7,752 bases of DNA from Mageeibacillus sp. UBA1243 (GTDB lineage Bacteria; Bacillota; Clostridia; UBA1212), in NCBI GenBank assembly GCA_002308595.1, contig DBWH01000067.1:1-7752 (forward strand), read 5' to 3'. Every line of letters begins with the position of its first letter. Position 1 is the stretch's first letter. The position numbers were made by a program, and so were the translations under genes. The notes beneath the pieces are model-generated. The model was given only the letters and a program-made list of their open reading frames with translations, ran no database searches and had not been told where the DNA came from. This document shows positions 1 through 6,590 of the stretch, piece after piece.

Positions 1-2
1 AC

Positions 3-19
3 CGACGGCATGCCCGTCG
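3..19. repeat. Short perfect inverted repeat at the left edge
   Basis: CGACGG (3-8) and CCGTCG (14-19) form a 6-bp stem around the 5-nt loop CATGC. There is no T-run on either side, so it does not look like an intrinsic terminator by itself. It lies just beyond the rpmB terminator and may belong to a neighbouring gene outside the window. The function is unknown. Confidence 0.3.
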
Positions 20-25
20 TACACA

Positions 26-56
26 AAAAAAGAGCCAACCGCCGTGGCTCTTTTTT
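26..56 (-). terminator. Intrinsic terminator downstream of rpmB, probably bidirectional
   Basis: The arms are six A then GAGCCA at 26-37 and TGGCTC then six T at 45-56, with a 7-nt loop (38-44). The stem is therefore a 6-bp mixed core extended by an A/T tract. Read on either strand, the core is followed by a run of T. On the minus strand it lies about 125 nt beyond the rpmB stop and should end that transcript. The symmetry means it could also terminate a plus-strand gene arriving from the left of the window. The 126 bp between it and rpmB hold no ORF with a credible start and no other feature I can support. Confidence 0.8.
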
Positions 57-182
57 GTGGTTCTCTTGCGGACACTGAAATTTTATCCGTCGGACCACGG
101 GAGAATTTGATTTTTGAGGTATCGGGCGAACAACTGAATTTGCTCAAAGCCTTTAAAAACCTCGCGGCCTTTTTGCTCTCTG

Positions 183-419
183 TCAAGCCTGAGCTTCGAC
201 AGTGACCTGCTTGGGAGCTCTCTTAACAAGACCTCTCTTGTCTTTAAGGCAGGCTGCGCAAACATACGCGTAACGCGTAACACCCTTATCGTCAATAATC
301 TTGACGCGGCGAACATTAACCTTCCAGTCTCTCTTAGCTCTTCTGCTGACCTGAGAACGGGTAATGCTGATATGACGGCCAAACATCATATCTTTTGCAC
401 AAATCTCACATTTTGCCAT
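183..419 (-). CDS. rpmB: 50S ribosomal protein L28, zinc-binding form
   Basis: L28 is a small protein of the large ribosomal subunit. The 78-residue product begins MAKCEIC and carries two CxxC pairs, C4/C7 and C54/C57, which in the family bind one zinc ion (the 'C+' form). The core segment VNVRRVKIIDD followed by YVCAACL matches the family pattern, and the basic C-terminal tail suits rRNA contact. It is longer than the roughly 62 residues common in Bacillota. There is extra sequence around residues 20-33 (SQVSRRAKRDW, where SHSHRRTNR-type sequence is usual) and a tail of about 10 residues ending VTVEAQA. The start is fixed by AGGAGGTG (433-426) just upstream of the ATG. It has its own promoter and a downstream terminator, so it appears monocistronic. 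Identity is sure; the divergent middle is unusual but no key cysteine is missing. Confidence 0.95.
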   Translation of the reverse strand: MAKCEICAKDMMFGRHISITRSQVSRRAKRDWKVNVRRVKIIDDKGVTRYAYVCAACLKDKRGLVKRAPKQVTVEAQA

Positions 420-459
420 TTAAAGCACCTCCTCTCGGATTTATCAAACAGCGGTGTAC

Positions 460-488
460 ATTATACTCTTTTTATAAAATGCGCGCAA
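460..488 (-). promoter_or_regulatory. Vegetative (sigma-A type) promoter of rpmB
   Basis: On the minus strand, TTGCGC (488-483) and a perfect TATAAT (465-460) are separated by exactly 17 nt. The predicted start is near 453, giving a 5' leader of about 34 nt that contains the strong Shine-Dalgarno AGGAGGTG (433-426). The -35 matches the consensus at four of six positions. The 5' part of this gap (490-563) is AT-rich with no clear hairpin, so transcription from the lipoprotein gene may read into rpmB. Confidence 0.75.
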
Positions 489-563
489 GCGTTTTTTCGC
501 TGTCTTTTTTATATTTTTAAACCTTTTTCAGGATTAACAGGCCCTAAAAGACCTCTCCTCCCC

Positions 564-1562
564 TTATTTTTCAACGAGCGACCCCTTCGCAATTGAGACC
601 TCGCCAAGGCAGTTCAGCGATTTTCCGTCAACTTTCGTCGTCACTACACCGCCGGTGATCGTGATCTTGAATGTCGCCGTGAGAGCATCGTCAGCTGCCG
701 TGAGGTTCAGCGTTCCGCCCTCTATGAAGATGTAGCCCTTGGAGATATCGTCGTCGCCGTCAACCTTAACCGCGTCGTCCTCAGACGTCACGTTCACGAT
801 GCCGTCATGCATTCTGAAGCTCTCCTTGGCTTTAAGAGCGTTGTTGGGAGCCTTAACGGTAACGGTGCCTGTTACGATGGAAAGGTCGTTTTTGCAGCCG
901 ATTCCGTTGTTGTAGTTTGCGTTGACGGTAAGCGAGCCGTAGCCGTTGATTGTAAGGTCATCCTTGCTGTATATGCAGGCGTTGGGGTTGCCCTTGGCGT
1001 CAAGTTCGGTGTATGTCTTTGCGTCCGTGAACGTGTTCTCGGTGCCCGTTGCCATCGTGATGCCCACCTTGTCGGCAGACATGACGTAGATGCATGCGGA
1101 CTTTGTGTTGGTGACACTGACGCCGTTCAGAATGAGGCGAACCTTTTCGGTTTTCTCTACGTTTACGACAATCTGTCCGTCGGTCAGCGTGCCGCTCAGA
1201 ATGTATGAGCCTGCCGTGTTGATCGTAACGGTGTTGCCTTCAACGACTGCGCCCTGGCCTGTGACCTCGGATGCGTCCTGCTTAAGGACGATCTTCGTGC
1301 ACTCCTCGGGGACGTATGCAATCGTGGTATCGAATTTTGTGAACTGATCCGAAGTTGAAACAACCTGCGGGATTGTTGAGGGATCCTCATTGGCGGTTTC
1401 GCCCGGTGTGGCAGTAGGATTTTCAACCGGTGCAGCCGTAGGATCTGCCGGCTTCTCTCCGGCGGGGTCCGACGAGCATGCGCAGACAGCAAAAATCAGG
1501 GCGATTGCCGTAAGAACGATTGCGAAAGCTTTAAGCTTCCCAAAAAATCTCGTAGTCTTCAT
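564..1562 (-). CDS. Surface lipoprotein with Cthe_2159-type carbohydrate-binding beta-helix domain
   Basis: This is a predicted exported lipoprotein of 332 residues. The N-terminus is a type II signal peptide: basic MKTTRFFGKLK, a hydrophobic stretch to about residue 26, then VCAC with C29 as the probable lipidated cysteine. Residues 30-65 form a Pro/Thr/Ala/Glu-rich linker of the kind that holds a domain off the membrane. From about 85 to 330 come repeated short beta-strand units (GGTLNLTAADDAL, NDLSIVTGTVTV, DDLTINGYGSLTV). These match the Cthe_2159 family (formerly DUF4353), a parallel beta-helix whose founder binds polygalacturonate. Asp clusters at 261-263, 270-272 and 291-292 could bind calcium. 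The domain stops soon after SLNCLGEVSI, so one or two C-terminal rungs may be missing relative to longer relatives. The ATG follows AAAGG at 8-nt spacing. It begins 60 nt after metK with no strong terminator between, so co-transcription is likely. The substrate is unknown. Confidence 0.82.
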   Translation of the reverse strand: MKTTRFFGKLKAFAIVLTAIALIFAVCACSSDPAGEKPADPTAAPVENPTATPGETANEDPSTIPQVVSTSDQFTKFDTTIAYVPEECTKIVLKQDASEVTGQGAVVEGNTVTINTAGSYILSGTLTDGQIVVNVEKTEKVRLILNGVSVTNTKSACIYVMSADKVGITMATGTENTFTDAKTYTELDAKGNPNACIYSKDDLTINGYGSLTVNANYNNGIGCKNDLSIVTGTVTVKAPNNALKAKESFRMHDGIVNVTSEDDAVKVDGDDDISKGYIFIEGGTLNLTAADDALTATFKITITGGVVTTKVDGKSLNCLGEVSIAKGSLVEK

Positions 1563-1622
1563 CTTTTTAGCCTTTCTTTATCGTGTGTCACCGCCGGTTT
1601 TAAAGCCGCAGTGAACGAAGTG

Positions 1623-2765
1623 TCAGATGAGTCTGCTCAGGACCTCGGCCTTGTCGGTGTACTCCCACGGAAGATCGCAGTCTGTCTTGCCGAAATGGCC
1701 GTAGCAGGTGGTTTTTCCGTAAATCGGTCTCCTCAGATCGAAATATGAGATGATTCCCTTTGGCGACATGTCGAAGTTCTCAAACACCGCCCTCTCGATC
1801 TCCTGAACGGGGATTTTCTCGGTTCCGAACGTCTCGACGGCAACCGATACGGGGTGACTGACGCCAATGGCATACGAGATCTGAATCTCGCACCTGTCGG
1901 CAAGTCCTGCGGCAACGATATTCTTCGCGATATACCTTGCCATGTACGCGCCTGAGCGGTCAACTTTTGTCGGATCCTTGCCGGAGAAAGCTCCGCCGCC
2001 GTGACGGCTCATTCCGCCGTAGGTATCGACAATGATTTTGCGGCCCGTAAGTCCCGAGTCTCCGTAAGGTCCGCCGATTACAAATCTTCCCGTCGGGTTG
2101 ATGTAAAAAACAGTGTCGGACGCGAGGAGTTCATTGGGCAGAACGTGCCTGATAACGTATTTTTCAAGGTCTTCCCTGAGCTGTTCCGTCGTAACGGTCT
2201 CGTCATGCTGCGACGAGAGCACCACGGCGGTAATCTTAAAGGGTTTGCCGTTTTTGTCGTACGCGACGCTTACCTGGCTCTTTCCGTCGGGACGGAGGTA
2301 CTTAAGGAGCCCTGATTTTCTCACTTCGGTAAGCCTTCTTGTGAGCTTATGGGCAAGGGCAATCGGAGCCGGCATGTATTCGCCGTTTCCGCAGACCTCG
2401 TTCGAAGCATAGCCGAAGACCATGCCCTGGTCGCCTGCTCCGTCGTTGTCGACACCCATTGCGATGTCGGGCGACTGAGTGTTGAGGCAGCAGTTGACGC
2501 AACATGTGTTTCCGTCAAAGCCGAGTGATGAATCGTTGTATCCGATTTCGATTACGGTGTCGCGCGCGATGCGTGCATAGTCAACTTTCGCGGCGGTGGT
2601 GATTTCGCCCATTATCTGGATGAGGCCCGTGCAGGCCGTAACCTCGCAGGCTACTCTTGAAGAAGGGTCCTGTGCGAGCACGGCGTCGAGTATATTGTCA
2701 GCTATCCGGTCACAGATCTTATCGGGATGTCCCTCAGTTACCGATTCGGATGTAAAAATCTTCAT
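1623..2765 (-). CDS. metK: S-adenosylmethionine synthetase (methionine adenosyltransferase)
   Basis: The enzyme makes S-adenosylmethionine from ATP and methionine, releasing phosphate and pyrophosphate, and supplies cytoplasmic methylation and polyamine pathways. The 380-residue product is full length (family about 380-400). Visible motifs are EGHPDK (11-16), the ATP-binding hexapeptide GAGDQG (109-114), [13 protein letters not shown] (224-236) and the P-loop-like [19 protein letters not shown] (256-274). The open frame extends six codons further to a TTG at 2783. That TTG lies next to the GGAG Shine-Dalgarno, and [16 protein letters not shown] is the classic family start, so the ATG at 2765 is preferred; its 12-nt spacing to GGAG is slightly long. 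Residues 88-93 read CCVNCC, where most homologues have few cysteines. The gene lies 86 nt after clpX, with only a weak 4-bp hairpin (2831-2843) between. No S-box (SAM-I) riboswitch fits upstream. Confidence 0.97.
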   Translation of the reverse strand: MKIFTSESVTEGHPDKICDRIADNILDAVLAQDPSSRVACEVTACTGLIQIMGEITTAAKVDYARIARDTVIEIGYNDSSLGFDGNTCCVNCCLNTQSPDIAMGVDNDGAGDQGMVFGYASNEVCGNGEYMPAPIALAHKLTRRLTEVRKSGLLKYLRPDGKSQVSVAYDKNGKPFKITAVVLSSQHDETVTTEQLREDLEKYVIRHVLPNELLASDTVFYINPTGRFVIGGPYGDSGLTGRKIIVDTYGGMSRHGGGAFSGKDPTKVDRSGAYMARYIAKNIVAAGLADRCEIQISYAIGVSHPVSVAVETFGTEKIPVQEIERAVFENFDMSPKGIISYFDLRRPIYGKTTCYGHFGKTDCDLPWEYTDKAEVLSRLI

Positions 2766-2851
2766 AATTTGCAGTTTCTCCAAAGTAAAATGATATTGGC
2801 TGTAAAAAGCCTTGTTTGTCTTAAAATTCAGCGGTTTTTCCGCACTATGTT

Positions 2852-4219
2852 TCAGGCAGATGCCTCGCCCGAATCCGCCAATGTCTCTCCGGGCTCCTCG
2901 GGTTTGTACTCAAGAAGCGGCTCGTCGCCCTTTACTATCGTATCTTCCGTTACCCTGCATAAGGACACGTTTTTCCTTGAAGGCACGGAGAACATCACGT
3001 CGCGCATCGCATTGTCGACAATGGCACGGAGGCCTCTTGCGCCGGTTTTGCGCTCCATCGCAAGTTTGGCGATAGCTGTCAGGGCTTCGTTGTCAAAGAC
3101 GAGGTCGACGCCGTCAAGCGAAAGCAGCTTTCTGTACTGCTTCGTGAGCGCGTTCTTTGGCTCAGTGAGAATCCTTATGAGCGCGGACTCGTCAAGCGCC
3201 TCGAGAGTCACTACAGTCGGCACCCTTCCGATGAACTCGGGGATGAGGCCGAACCTGAGAAGGTCCTGCGGCTCGACTTTTGCAAGCAGCTTGTTTGTGT
3301 CAAGGTCCTCTTCGGTGATGATCTTTCCGGAGAAGCCCATTGTGGATTTTCCGAGTCTGTTTTCGATTATCTTCGGCAGTCCGTCAAACGCGCCGGAGCA
3401 TATGAAAAGTATGTTCGTGGTGTCAATCTGAATGAACTGGGACTGCGGGTGTTTTCTTCCGCCGTTCGGAGGCACCTGCGCCACGGTTCCTTCAAGTATC
3501 TTGAGAAGAGCCTGCTGCACGCCCTCTCCGCTGACGTCTCTCGTGATGGAAACGTTCTCGGTCTTGCGTGCGATTTTGTCTATTTCATCGACAAAAATGA
3601 TACCCTTCTCGGCTTTCTCAACGTTTCCGTCGGCAGCCTGTATGAGCCTGAGCAGAATGTTCTCGACGTCCTCGCCGACGTATCCCGCCTCAGTTAAGGC
3701 AGTGGCGTCTGCAATCGCGAACGGAACGTCAAGTATTTTTGCAAGCGTCTGGGCAAGGTAGGTCTTTCCGACGCCCGTCGGTCCTATGAAAAGCACGTTG
3801 CTCTTTGTAAGTTCTGTGTCTCTCAGTTCTTTCGGAATCTCCGGCAGGTTTTCTTCGTTTATCTTTGACTTGCGTTTCCTTGCGGAAGCCCTTCTCTCAT
3901 TGTCGAGAAGTCTCTTGTAGTGGTTGTACACGGCAACGCAGAGCGCTTTCTTCGCGTTCTCCTGCCCTACAACGTACTCGTCAAGTTTAGCCTTAAGCTC
4001 CTCAGGCTTCGGAAGCCTGAACCCGTCGTGAAAGACGGAATTGACCTCATCCGGCTCGCTCTTTCCGGCTCCCGGAGCGTCCTTCCCGATAAGCTCAACA
4101 CAAAGTCTCACACAGTCCTCGCATATATTTACGTTCGGACCCTGCACGACGGCAATGGCGCCGTTGAGATCTCTGCCGCAGAATGAGCATTTATATGGTT
4201 TTCTGTCTTTTTCGTTCAT
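2852..4219 (-). CDS. clpX: ClpX, ATP-dependent unfoldase subunit of ClpXP protease
   Basis: ClpX forms a AAA+ hexamer that recognises, unfolds and translocates substrates into ClpP. Of its 455 residues, 1-45 are the N-terminal zinc domain with C11, C14, C33 and C36. The AAA+ module shows Walker A GPTGVGKT (146-153), pore loop GYVG (179-182), Walker B IIFVDEID (207-214), RKH loop (255-257), arginine finger in GLIPEFIGR (R332) and sensor-2 GARGLR (393-398). The ClpP-docking loop reads MGF (294-296) where IGF is usual. The protein is 30 or so residues longer than the 420-424 typical of E. coli or B. subtilis. Most of the excess is a charged, mainly basic insert at about 107-134, between NHYKRL and TELTKSN. 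The ATG at 4219 follows AAGGA with 8-nt spacing. It starts 76 nt after clpP, consistent with one transcript. Confidence 0.97.
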   Translation of the reverse strand: MNEKDRKPYKCSFCGRDLNGAIAVVQGPNVNICEDCVRLCVELIGKDAPGAGKSEPDEVNSVFHDGFRLPKPEELKAKLDEYVVGQENAKKALCVAVYNHYKRLLDNERRASARKRKSKINEENLPEIPKELRDTELTKSNVLFIGPTGVGKTYLAQTLAKILDVPFAIADATALTEAGYVGEDVENILLRLIQAADGNVEKAEKGIIFVDEIDKIARKTENVSITRDVSGEGVQQALLKILEGTVAQVPPNGGRKHPQSQFIQIDTTNILFICSGAFDGLPKIIENRLGKSTMGFSGKIITEEDLDTNKLLAKVEPQDLLRFGLIPEFIGRVPTVVTLEALDESALIRILTEPKNALTKQYRKLLSLDGVDLVFDNEALTAIAKLAMERKTGARGLRAIVDNAMRDVMFSVPSRKNVSLCRVTEDTIVKGDEPLLEYKPEEPGETLADSGEASA

Positions 4220-4295
4220 AAACTAAGTCCTTACAAGATTCTTTTGTAGATACCGGGAAGCAATTCTCAATCAGTCTGCTTTCAGCTGGTCTTCC

Positions 4296-4883
4296 TCAAA
4301 CTCTGTTTTTGTAGACCTTGTCAATAATACCGTACTCAAGCGCCTGTTCTGCGGTCATGAAATTATCCCTGTCGGTATCGCGCTCGATAACCTCGATCGG
4401 TTTGCCCGTGTTCTCGCTCAGAATGCGGTTCATGTTTGCTTTCACGTTTTTAATGTGCTCCGTTGCGATGACAATGTCGCTCGCGGGGCCTCTTGAGCCT
4501 CCCATCGGCTGGTGGATCATTATCTCACTGTTCGGAAGAGCGTAGCGTTTGCCCTTGGCGCCTGACGAAAGAAGGAAAGCTCCCATGCTCGCAGCCCTGC
4601 CAATGCAGATGGTCGAAACGTCGCACTTAATGAAGTTCATTGTGTCGTAGATGGCAAGACCTGCCGAAACGCTGCCGCCGGGACTGTTGATGTAAAGCGA
4701 AATGTCCTTTCCCGGGTTGACGCTCTCAAGGTAAAGAAGCTGCGCAACGCAAAGGCTTGCAGTCGCGTCGTTAATCTCGTCGCTTAAAACTATGATTCTC
4801 TCATTGAGAAGTCGCGAAAAAATATCGTAGGAACGTTCTCCGCCGTTCGCGGTCTGTTCAACAACATACGGTACAAGTGCCAT
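4296..4883 (-). CDS. clpP: ClpP, ATP-dependent Clp protease proteolytic subunit
   Basis: ClpP is a cytoplasmic serine protease that forms a double-heptamer chamber and is fed by ClpX or other Clp ATPases. The 195-residue product matches the family length. The catalytic triad is Ser99 (in GRAASMGAF), His124 (in IMIHQPMGG) and Asp173 (in TDRDNFM), spaced exactly as in E. coli ClpP (97/122/171). The oxyanion segment SPGGSV is at 68-72. The frame is open to a TTG at 4907, but that start would lie upstream of GGAGG (4894-4890). The ATG at 4883, 6-7 nt after GGAGG, gives the standard [10 protein letters not shown] start. The N-terminus lacks a long propeptide. It is probably the first gene of a clpP-clpX(-metK-lipoprotein) transcript from the promoter near 5010. 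Confidence 0.97.
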   Translation of the reverse strand: MALVPYVVEQTANGGERSYDIFSRLLNERIIVLSDEINDATASLCVAQLLYLESVNPGKDISLYINSPGGSVSAGLAIYDTMNFIKCDVSTICIGRAASMGAFLLSSGAKGKRYALPNSEIMIHQPMGGSRGPASDIVIATEHIKNVKANMNRILSENTGKPIEVIERDTDRDNFMTAEQALEYGIIDKVYKNRV

Positions 4884-4998
4884 TGTTTTCCTCCAGTTAT
4901 AGTTCAAGGCCGGCCGGCATTCGTCCGGAGGCCGTGTTAAATCCGATAATTCCTTTTAAAGGCCCCTCCTCCGTCAGGATTGGCCCCGTTCACCTTGA
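4884..4998 (-). promoter_or_regulatory. Long GC-rich 5' leader of clpP with hairpin potential
   Basis: If transcription begins near 4998, clpP has a leader of about 115 nt. A GC hairpin sits just upstream of the Shine-Dalgarno: CCGG plus GGCC blocks at 4925-4933 pair with their counterparts at 4908-4917 around a 7-nt loop. A purine block GGAGGAGGGG (4972-4963) could instead pair with the GGCCTCC segment (about 4933-4927), giving a competing fold. An ATG at 4920 opens the 7-codon ORF MPAGLEL, ending in TAA (4899-4897) just before the clpP Shine-Dalgarno; it has no good ribosome binding site. No CtsR tandem heptads and no complete CIRCE operator are visible. The structures come from pairing by eye and the regulatory role is inferred. 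Confidence 0.35.
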
Positions 4999-5004
4999 AT
5001 TGTA

Positions 5005-5033
5005 ATTTTAGCACATTTTAAAATCCTTAAAAA
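5005..5033 (-). promoter_or_regulatory. Extended -10 promoter for clpP
   Basis: The minus strand reads TG-C-TAAAAT: TG at 5013-5012 and TAAAAT at 5010-5005. This is an extended -10 with five of six consensus bases. At 17-nt spacing the -35 position is TTTTTA (5033-5028), a poor match, as is common with extended -10 promoters. The surrounding A/T-rich DNA (5005-5060) suits a promoter. The predicted start is near 4998. The GTGCTAA next to it resembles one half of a CIRCE element, but the other half is absent. Confidence 0.55.
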
Positions 5034-5101
5034 GCTTTTTATTATCATCAAGGTATCGTTAAGAAACCGCCAATGCCGTCCGCCTGCTGTGTCCGAAAGT
5101 A

Positions 5102-5160
5102 AAAGCGGCATTAAAGAACAGCTTAAAGGTGATCTTCAGCTTTGTCTTTTTTGCCGCTTT
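5102..5160 (-). terminator. Long inverted repeat after tig, probable terminator
   Basis: Perfect 9-bp arms AAAGCGGCA (5102-5110) and TGCCGCTTT (5152-5160) enclose 41 nt. Those 41 nt also fold back imperfectly (AAAGAACAGCTT against AGCTTTGTCTTT), giving a long bulged stem. On the minus strand the right arm runs into TTTTACTTTC, a weak U-tract. The repeat begins 35 nt after the tig stop and lies upstream of the clpP promoter, so ending the tig transcript is the likely role. The length and bulges are atypical for a simple intrinsic terminator, so it may also stabilise the tig mRNA 3' end. Confidence 0.5.
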
Positions 5161-5195
5161 GAAACTACGTAGTGTAAGACGGGATCGTGCCGCGA

Positions 5196-6485
5196 TTATT
5201 CTGTGTAAACCGCATTGGCGACGATGAAATCGATTGCAAGCCTCGGCTTCATGTCGTTCTCGATGAATGACTTGAGCTCGTCGGAAAGCTGTGACTTGAG
5301 CTCCTCGAAATCCATCTTGTAAGCTTCTGCCATCTCTTTGAGGTGAGCTTCGGTCTGCTCCTCGGTGGGCTTCAGATCCTCAGCCGCTGCGATTGCGTTG
5401 AGAATGAGTTCTTCGCGAACCTGCTTCTCGGCGTTCGGACGGATGCTCTCTTTCATGCCTTCCATCGTCTGGCCGCTCATTGCGAGGTAGTCCTCAAGCT
5501 TGATTCCGTAATTTGAAAGCTGTCTGCGGTACGACTCGATGATGTTCCTCTCTGCGTTGTCAACCATTACTGAGGGGATGTCAACCTCTGCGTTCTCGCA
5601 GGCCTTCTCGATGATCTGGTTCTCGTAGGAGACCTTGGCGTCTTTTTCTTTCTTCTTGCCAAGCTTAACCGCGAGGTCCTTCTTGTACTCGGCAAGGGTC
5701 TCGAACTCGCTCTTCTCAACTGCGAAATTGTCGTCAATTTCGGGAATAACTTTCACTTTGATATCGTGGAGCGTTACTGCGAATTCAGCTGCTTTTCCGG
5801 CAAGATCCTTTGCGTGGTAGTCCTCGGGGAACGTTACCGAAACGACGAACTCATCGCCAACGTTATGGCCGATAACCTGATCCTCAAATCCGGGGATGAA
5901 CTGGCCCGAGCCGAGAACGAGGTTCTGGTTGTCAGCGCTTCCGCCCTCGAAAGCAACCCCGTCAACAGTGCCCTTGTAGTCGATGATGACTGTGTCGCCC
6001 GACTGAGCGGCTCTGCCCTCAACGCTCTCCATGCGGTAATCTTCCTCGGCAAGTCTCTTGAGCTCCGCGTCAACGTCCTCGTCGGTAACTTCCGTGGAAA
6101 TCTTCTTGACCTCGATGCCCTTGTAATCGCCAAGCTTAACCTCAGGCTCAACGAAAACGGCGGCAGTGAAAACAAGCTTTGTGTTCTCTTCAACTTCGGT
6201 AACCGCGTACTCAGGGTCGCTGACCGGCTTGAGTCCGAGTTCCTTTACTGCTGCGTCGTACTCCTTCGGAATGAGAATGTTGAAAGCGGAATCATAGAGT
6301 GCTCCGATGCCGTACATTCTCTCAACGAGCTTTCTGGGCGCCTTGCCGTCCCTGTAACCGTTAATCTTAAACTTCTTCTTGTTCCTCTGGAACGACTTCT
6401 CAAGAGCGGCCTCGAAATTCGCCGGATCAACGTCGACGGTGATTAAGACCTTATTCTTCTCAGTAACTTCATATTTTGCGCTCAT
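5196..6485 (-). CDS. tig: Trigger factor, ribosome-associated chaperone and peptidyl-prolyl isomerase
   Basis: Trigger factor binds near L23 at the ribosome exit tunnel and shields nascent chains. The 429-residue product has the usual three-part layout. The N-terminal ribosome-binding domain (about 1-115) carries the signature G43-Y-R-D-G-K-A-P50, with Tyr where Phe is common. An FKBP-type isomerase domain spans about 160-245 (GDTVIIDYKGTVDG, GSGQFIPGFEDQVIG). A helical, Lys/Glu-rich C-terminal chaperone domain (about 255-429) is linked around 115-160 and ends VANAVYTE. The frame is open to a GTG at 6515, but AGGAGG lies within that extension. The ATG at 6485, 11 nt after AGGAGG, gives the normal MSAKYEV start. 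It lies downstream of the rpmE terminator; no convincing promoter was found in the short gap, so expression may depend partly on read-through. It precedes clpP-clpX, as in many Bacillota. Confidence 0.96.
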   Translation of the reverse strand: MSAKYEVTEKNKVLITVDVDPANFEAALEKSFQRNKKKFKINGYRDGKAPRKLVERMYGIGALYDSAFNILIPKEYDAAVKELGLKPVSDPEYAVTEVEENTKLVFTAAVFVEPEVKLGDYKGIEVKKISTEVTDEDVDAELKRLAEEDYRMESVEGRAAQSGDTVIIDYKGTVDGVAFEGGSADNQNLVLGSGQFIPGFEDQVIGHNVGDEFVVSVTFPEDYHAKDLAGKAAEFAVTLHDIKVKVIPEIDDNFAVEKSEFETLAEYKKDLAVKLGKKKEKDAKVSYENQIIEKACENAEVDIPSVMVDNAERNIIESYRRQLSNYGIKLEDYLAMSGQTMEGMKESIRPNAEKQVREELILNAIAAAEDLKPTEEQTEAHLKEMAEAYKMDFEELKSQLSDELKSFIENDMKPRLAIDFIVANAVYTE

Positions 6486-6535
6486 TTGCGTAAATTCCTC
6501 CTGTTTTAAAAACACCTTCCGGTCTTGAGGTTTTA

Positions 6536-6566
6536 CAAAAAGAAAGCCTGCAGTAACGGCAGGCCT
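6536..6566 (-). terminator. Intrinsic terminator of rpmE
   Basis: On the minus strand GCCTGC (6564-6559) pairs with GCAGGC (6551-6546) across a 7-nt loop. A G-U and an A-U pair extend the stem, and TTTCTTTTT follows (6545-6537). This is a textbook rho-independent terminator, 25 nt after the rpmE stop. It separates rpmE from tig. Confidence 0.88.
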
Positions 6567-6590
6567 CTTCTCTTACGGGTAAAGGACAAA

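Larger units (their letters stand above)
4884..5195. other. Gene-free stretch between clpP and tig
   Basis: These 312 bp contain no ORF that looks coding and no tRNA-like fold. From right to left they hold a 10-bp palindrome ACTACGTAGT (5164-5173) shortly after the tig stop, the long inverted repeat at 5102-5160, an unremarkable segment (about 5041-5101), a 12-bp palindrome AAAAAGCTTTTT (5029-5040), the clpP promoter (5005-5013) and the clpP leader. A small RNA gene in 5041-5101 cannot be excluded, but nothing there suggests one. Confidence 0.6.

Noticed and set aside
83..382. 99-codon minus-strand frame overlapping rpmB in another frame
   Set aside because: Most of it is out-of-frame rpmB; the part beyond the rpmB stop has no start codon of its own and ends before the terminator.
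1588..1614. Imperfect hairpin between metK and the lipoprotein gene
   Set aside because: The stem has a bulge and a G-U pair and is not followed by a T-run on the minus strand, so I do not call it a terminator.
2831..2843. Small hairpin GCGG-AAAAA-CCGC after clpX
   Set aside because: Four base pairs and only TGAATTTT downstream; too weak to call a terminator.
2727..3431. 234-codon plus-strand open frame antisense to clpX
   Set aside because: It lies almost wholly opposite the strongly supported clpX gene, is rich in Ser as expected from reverse reading of this codon use, and has no family resemblance or ribosome site.
5008..5014. CIRCE-like half site (GTGCTAA on the minus strand) at the clpP promoter
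   Set aside because: Only one half is present; the second arm at 9-nt spacing is absent, so it is better explained as the extended -10.
5164..5173. Perfect 10-bp palindrome ACTACGTAGT after the tig stop
   Set aside because: It is short, single and without context; it could arise by chance and matches no operator I can name.
5766..6446. 226-codon plus-strand open frame antisense to tig
   Set aside because: It is a shadow of trigger factor; its Leu/Val/Asn-rich composition reflects the complement of tig codons and no domain is recognisable.
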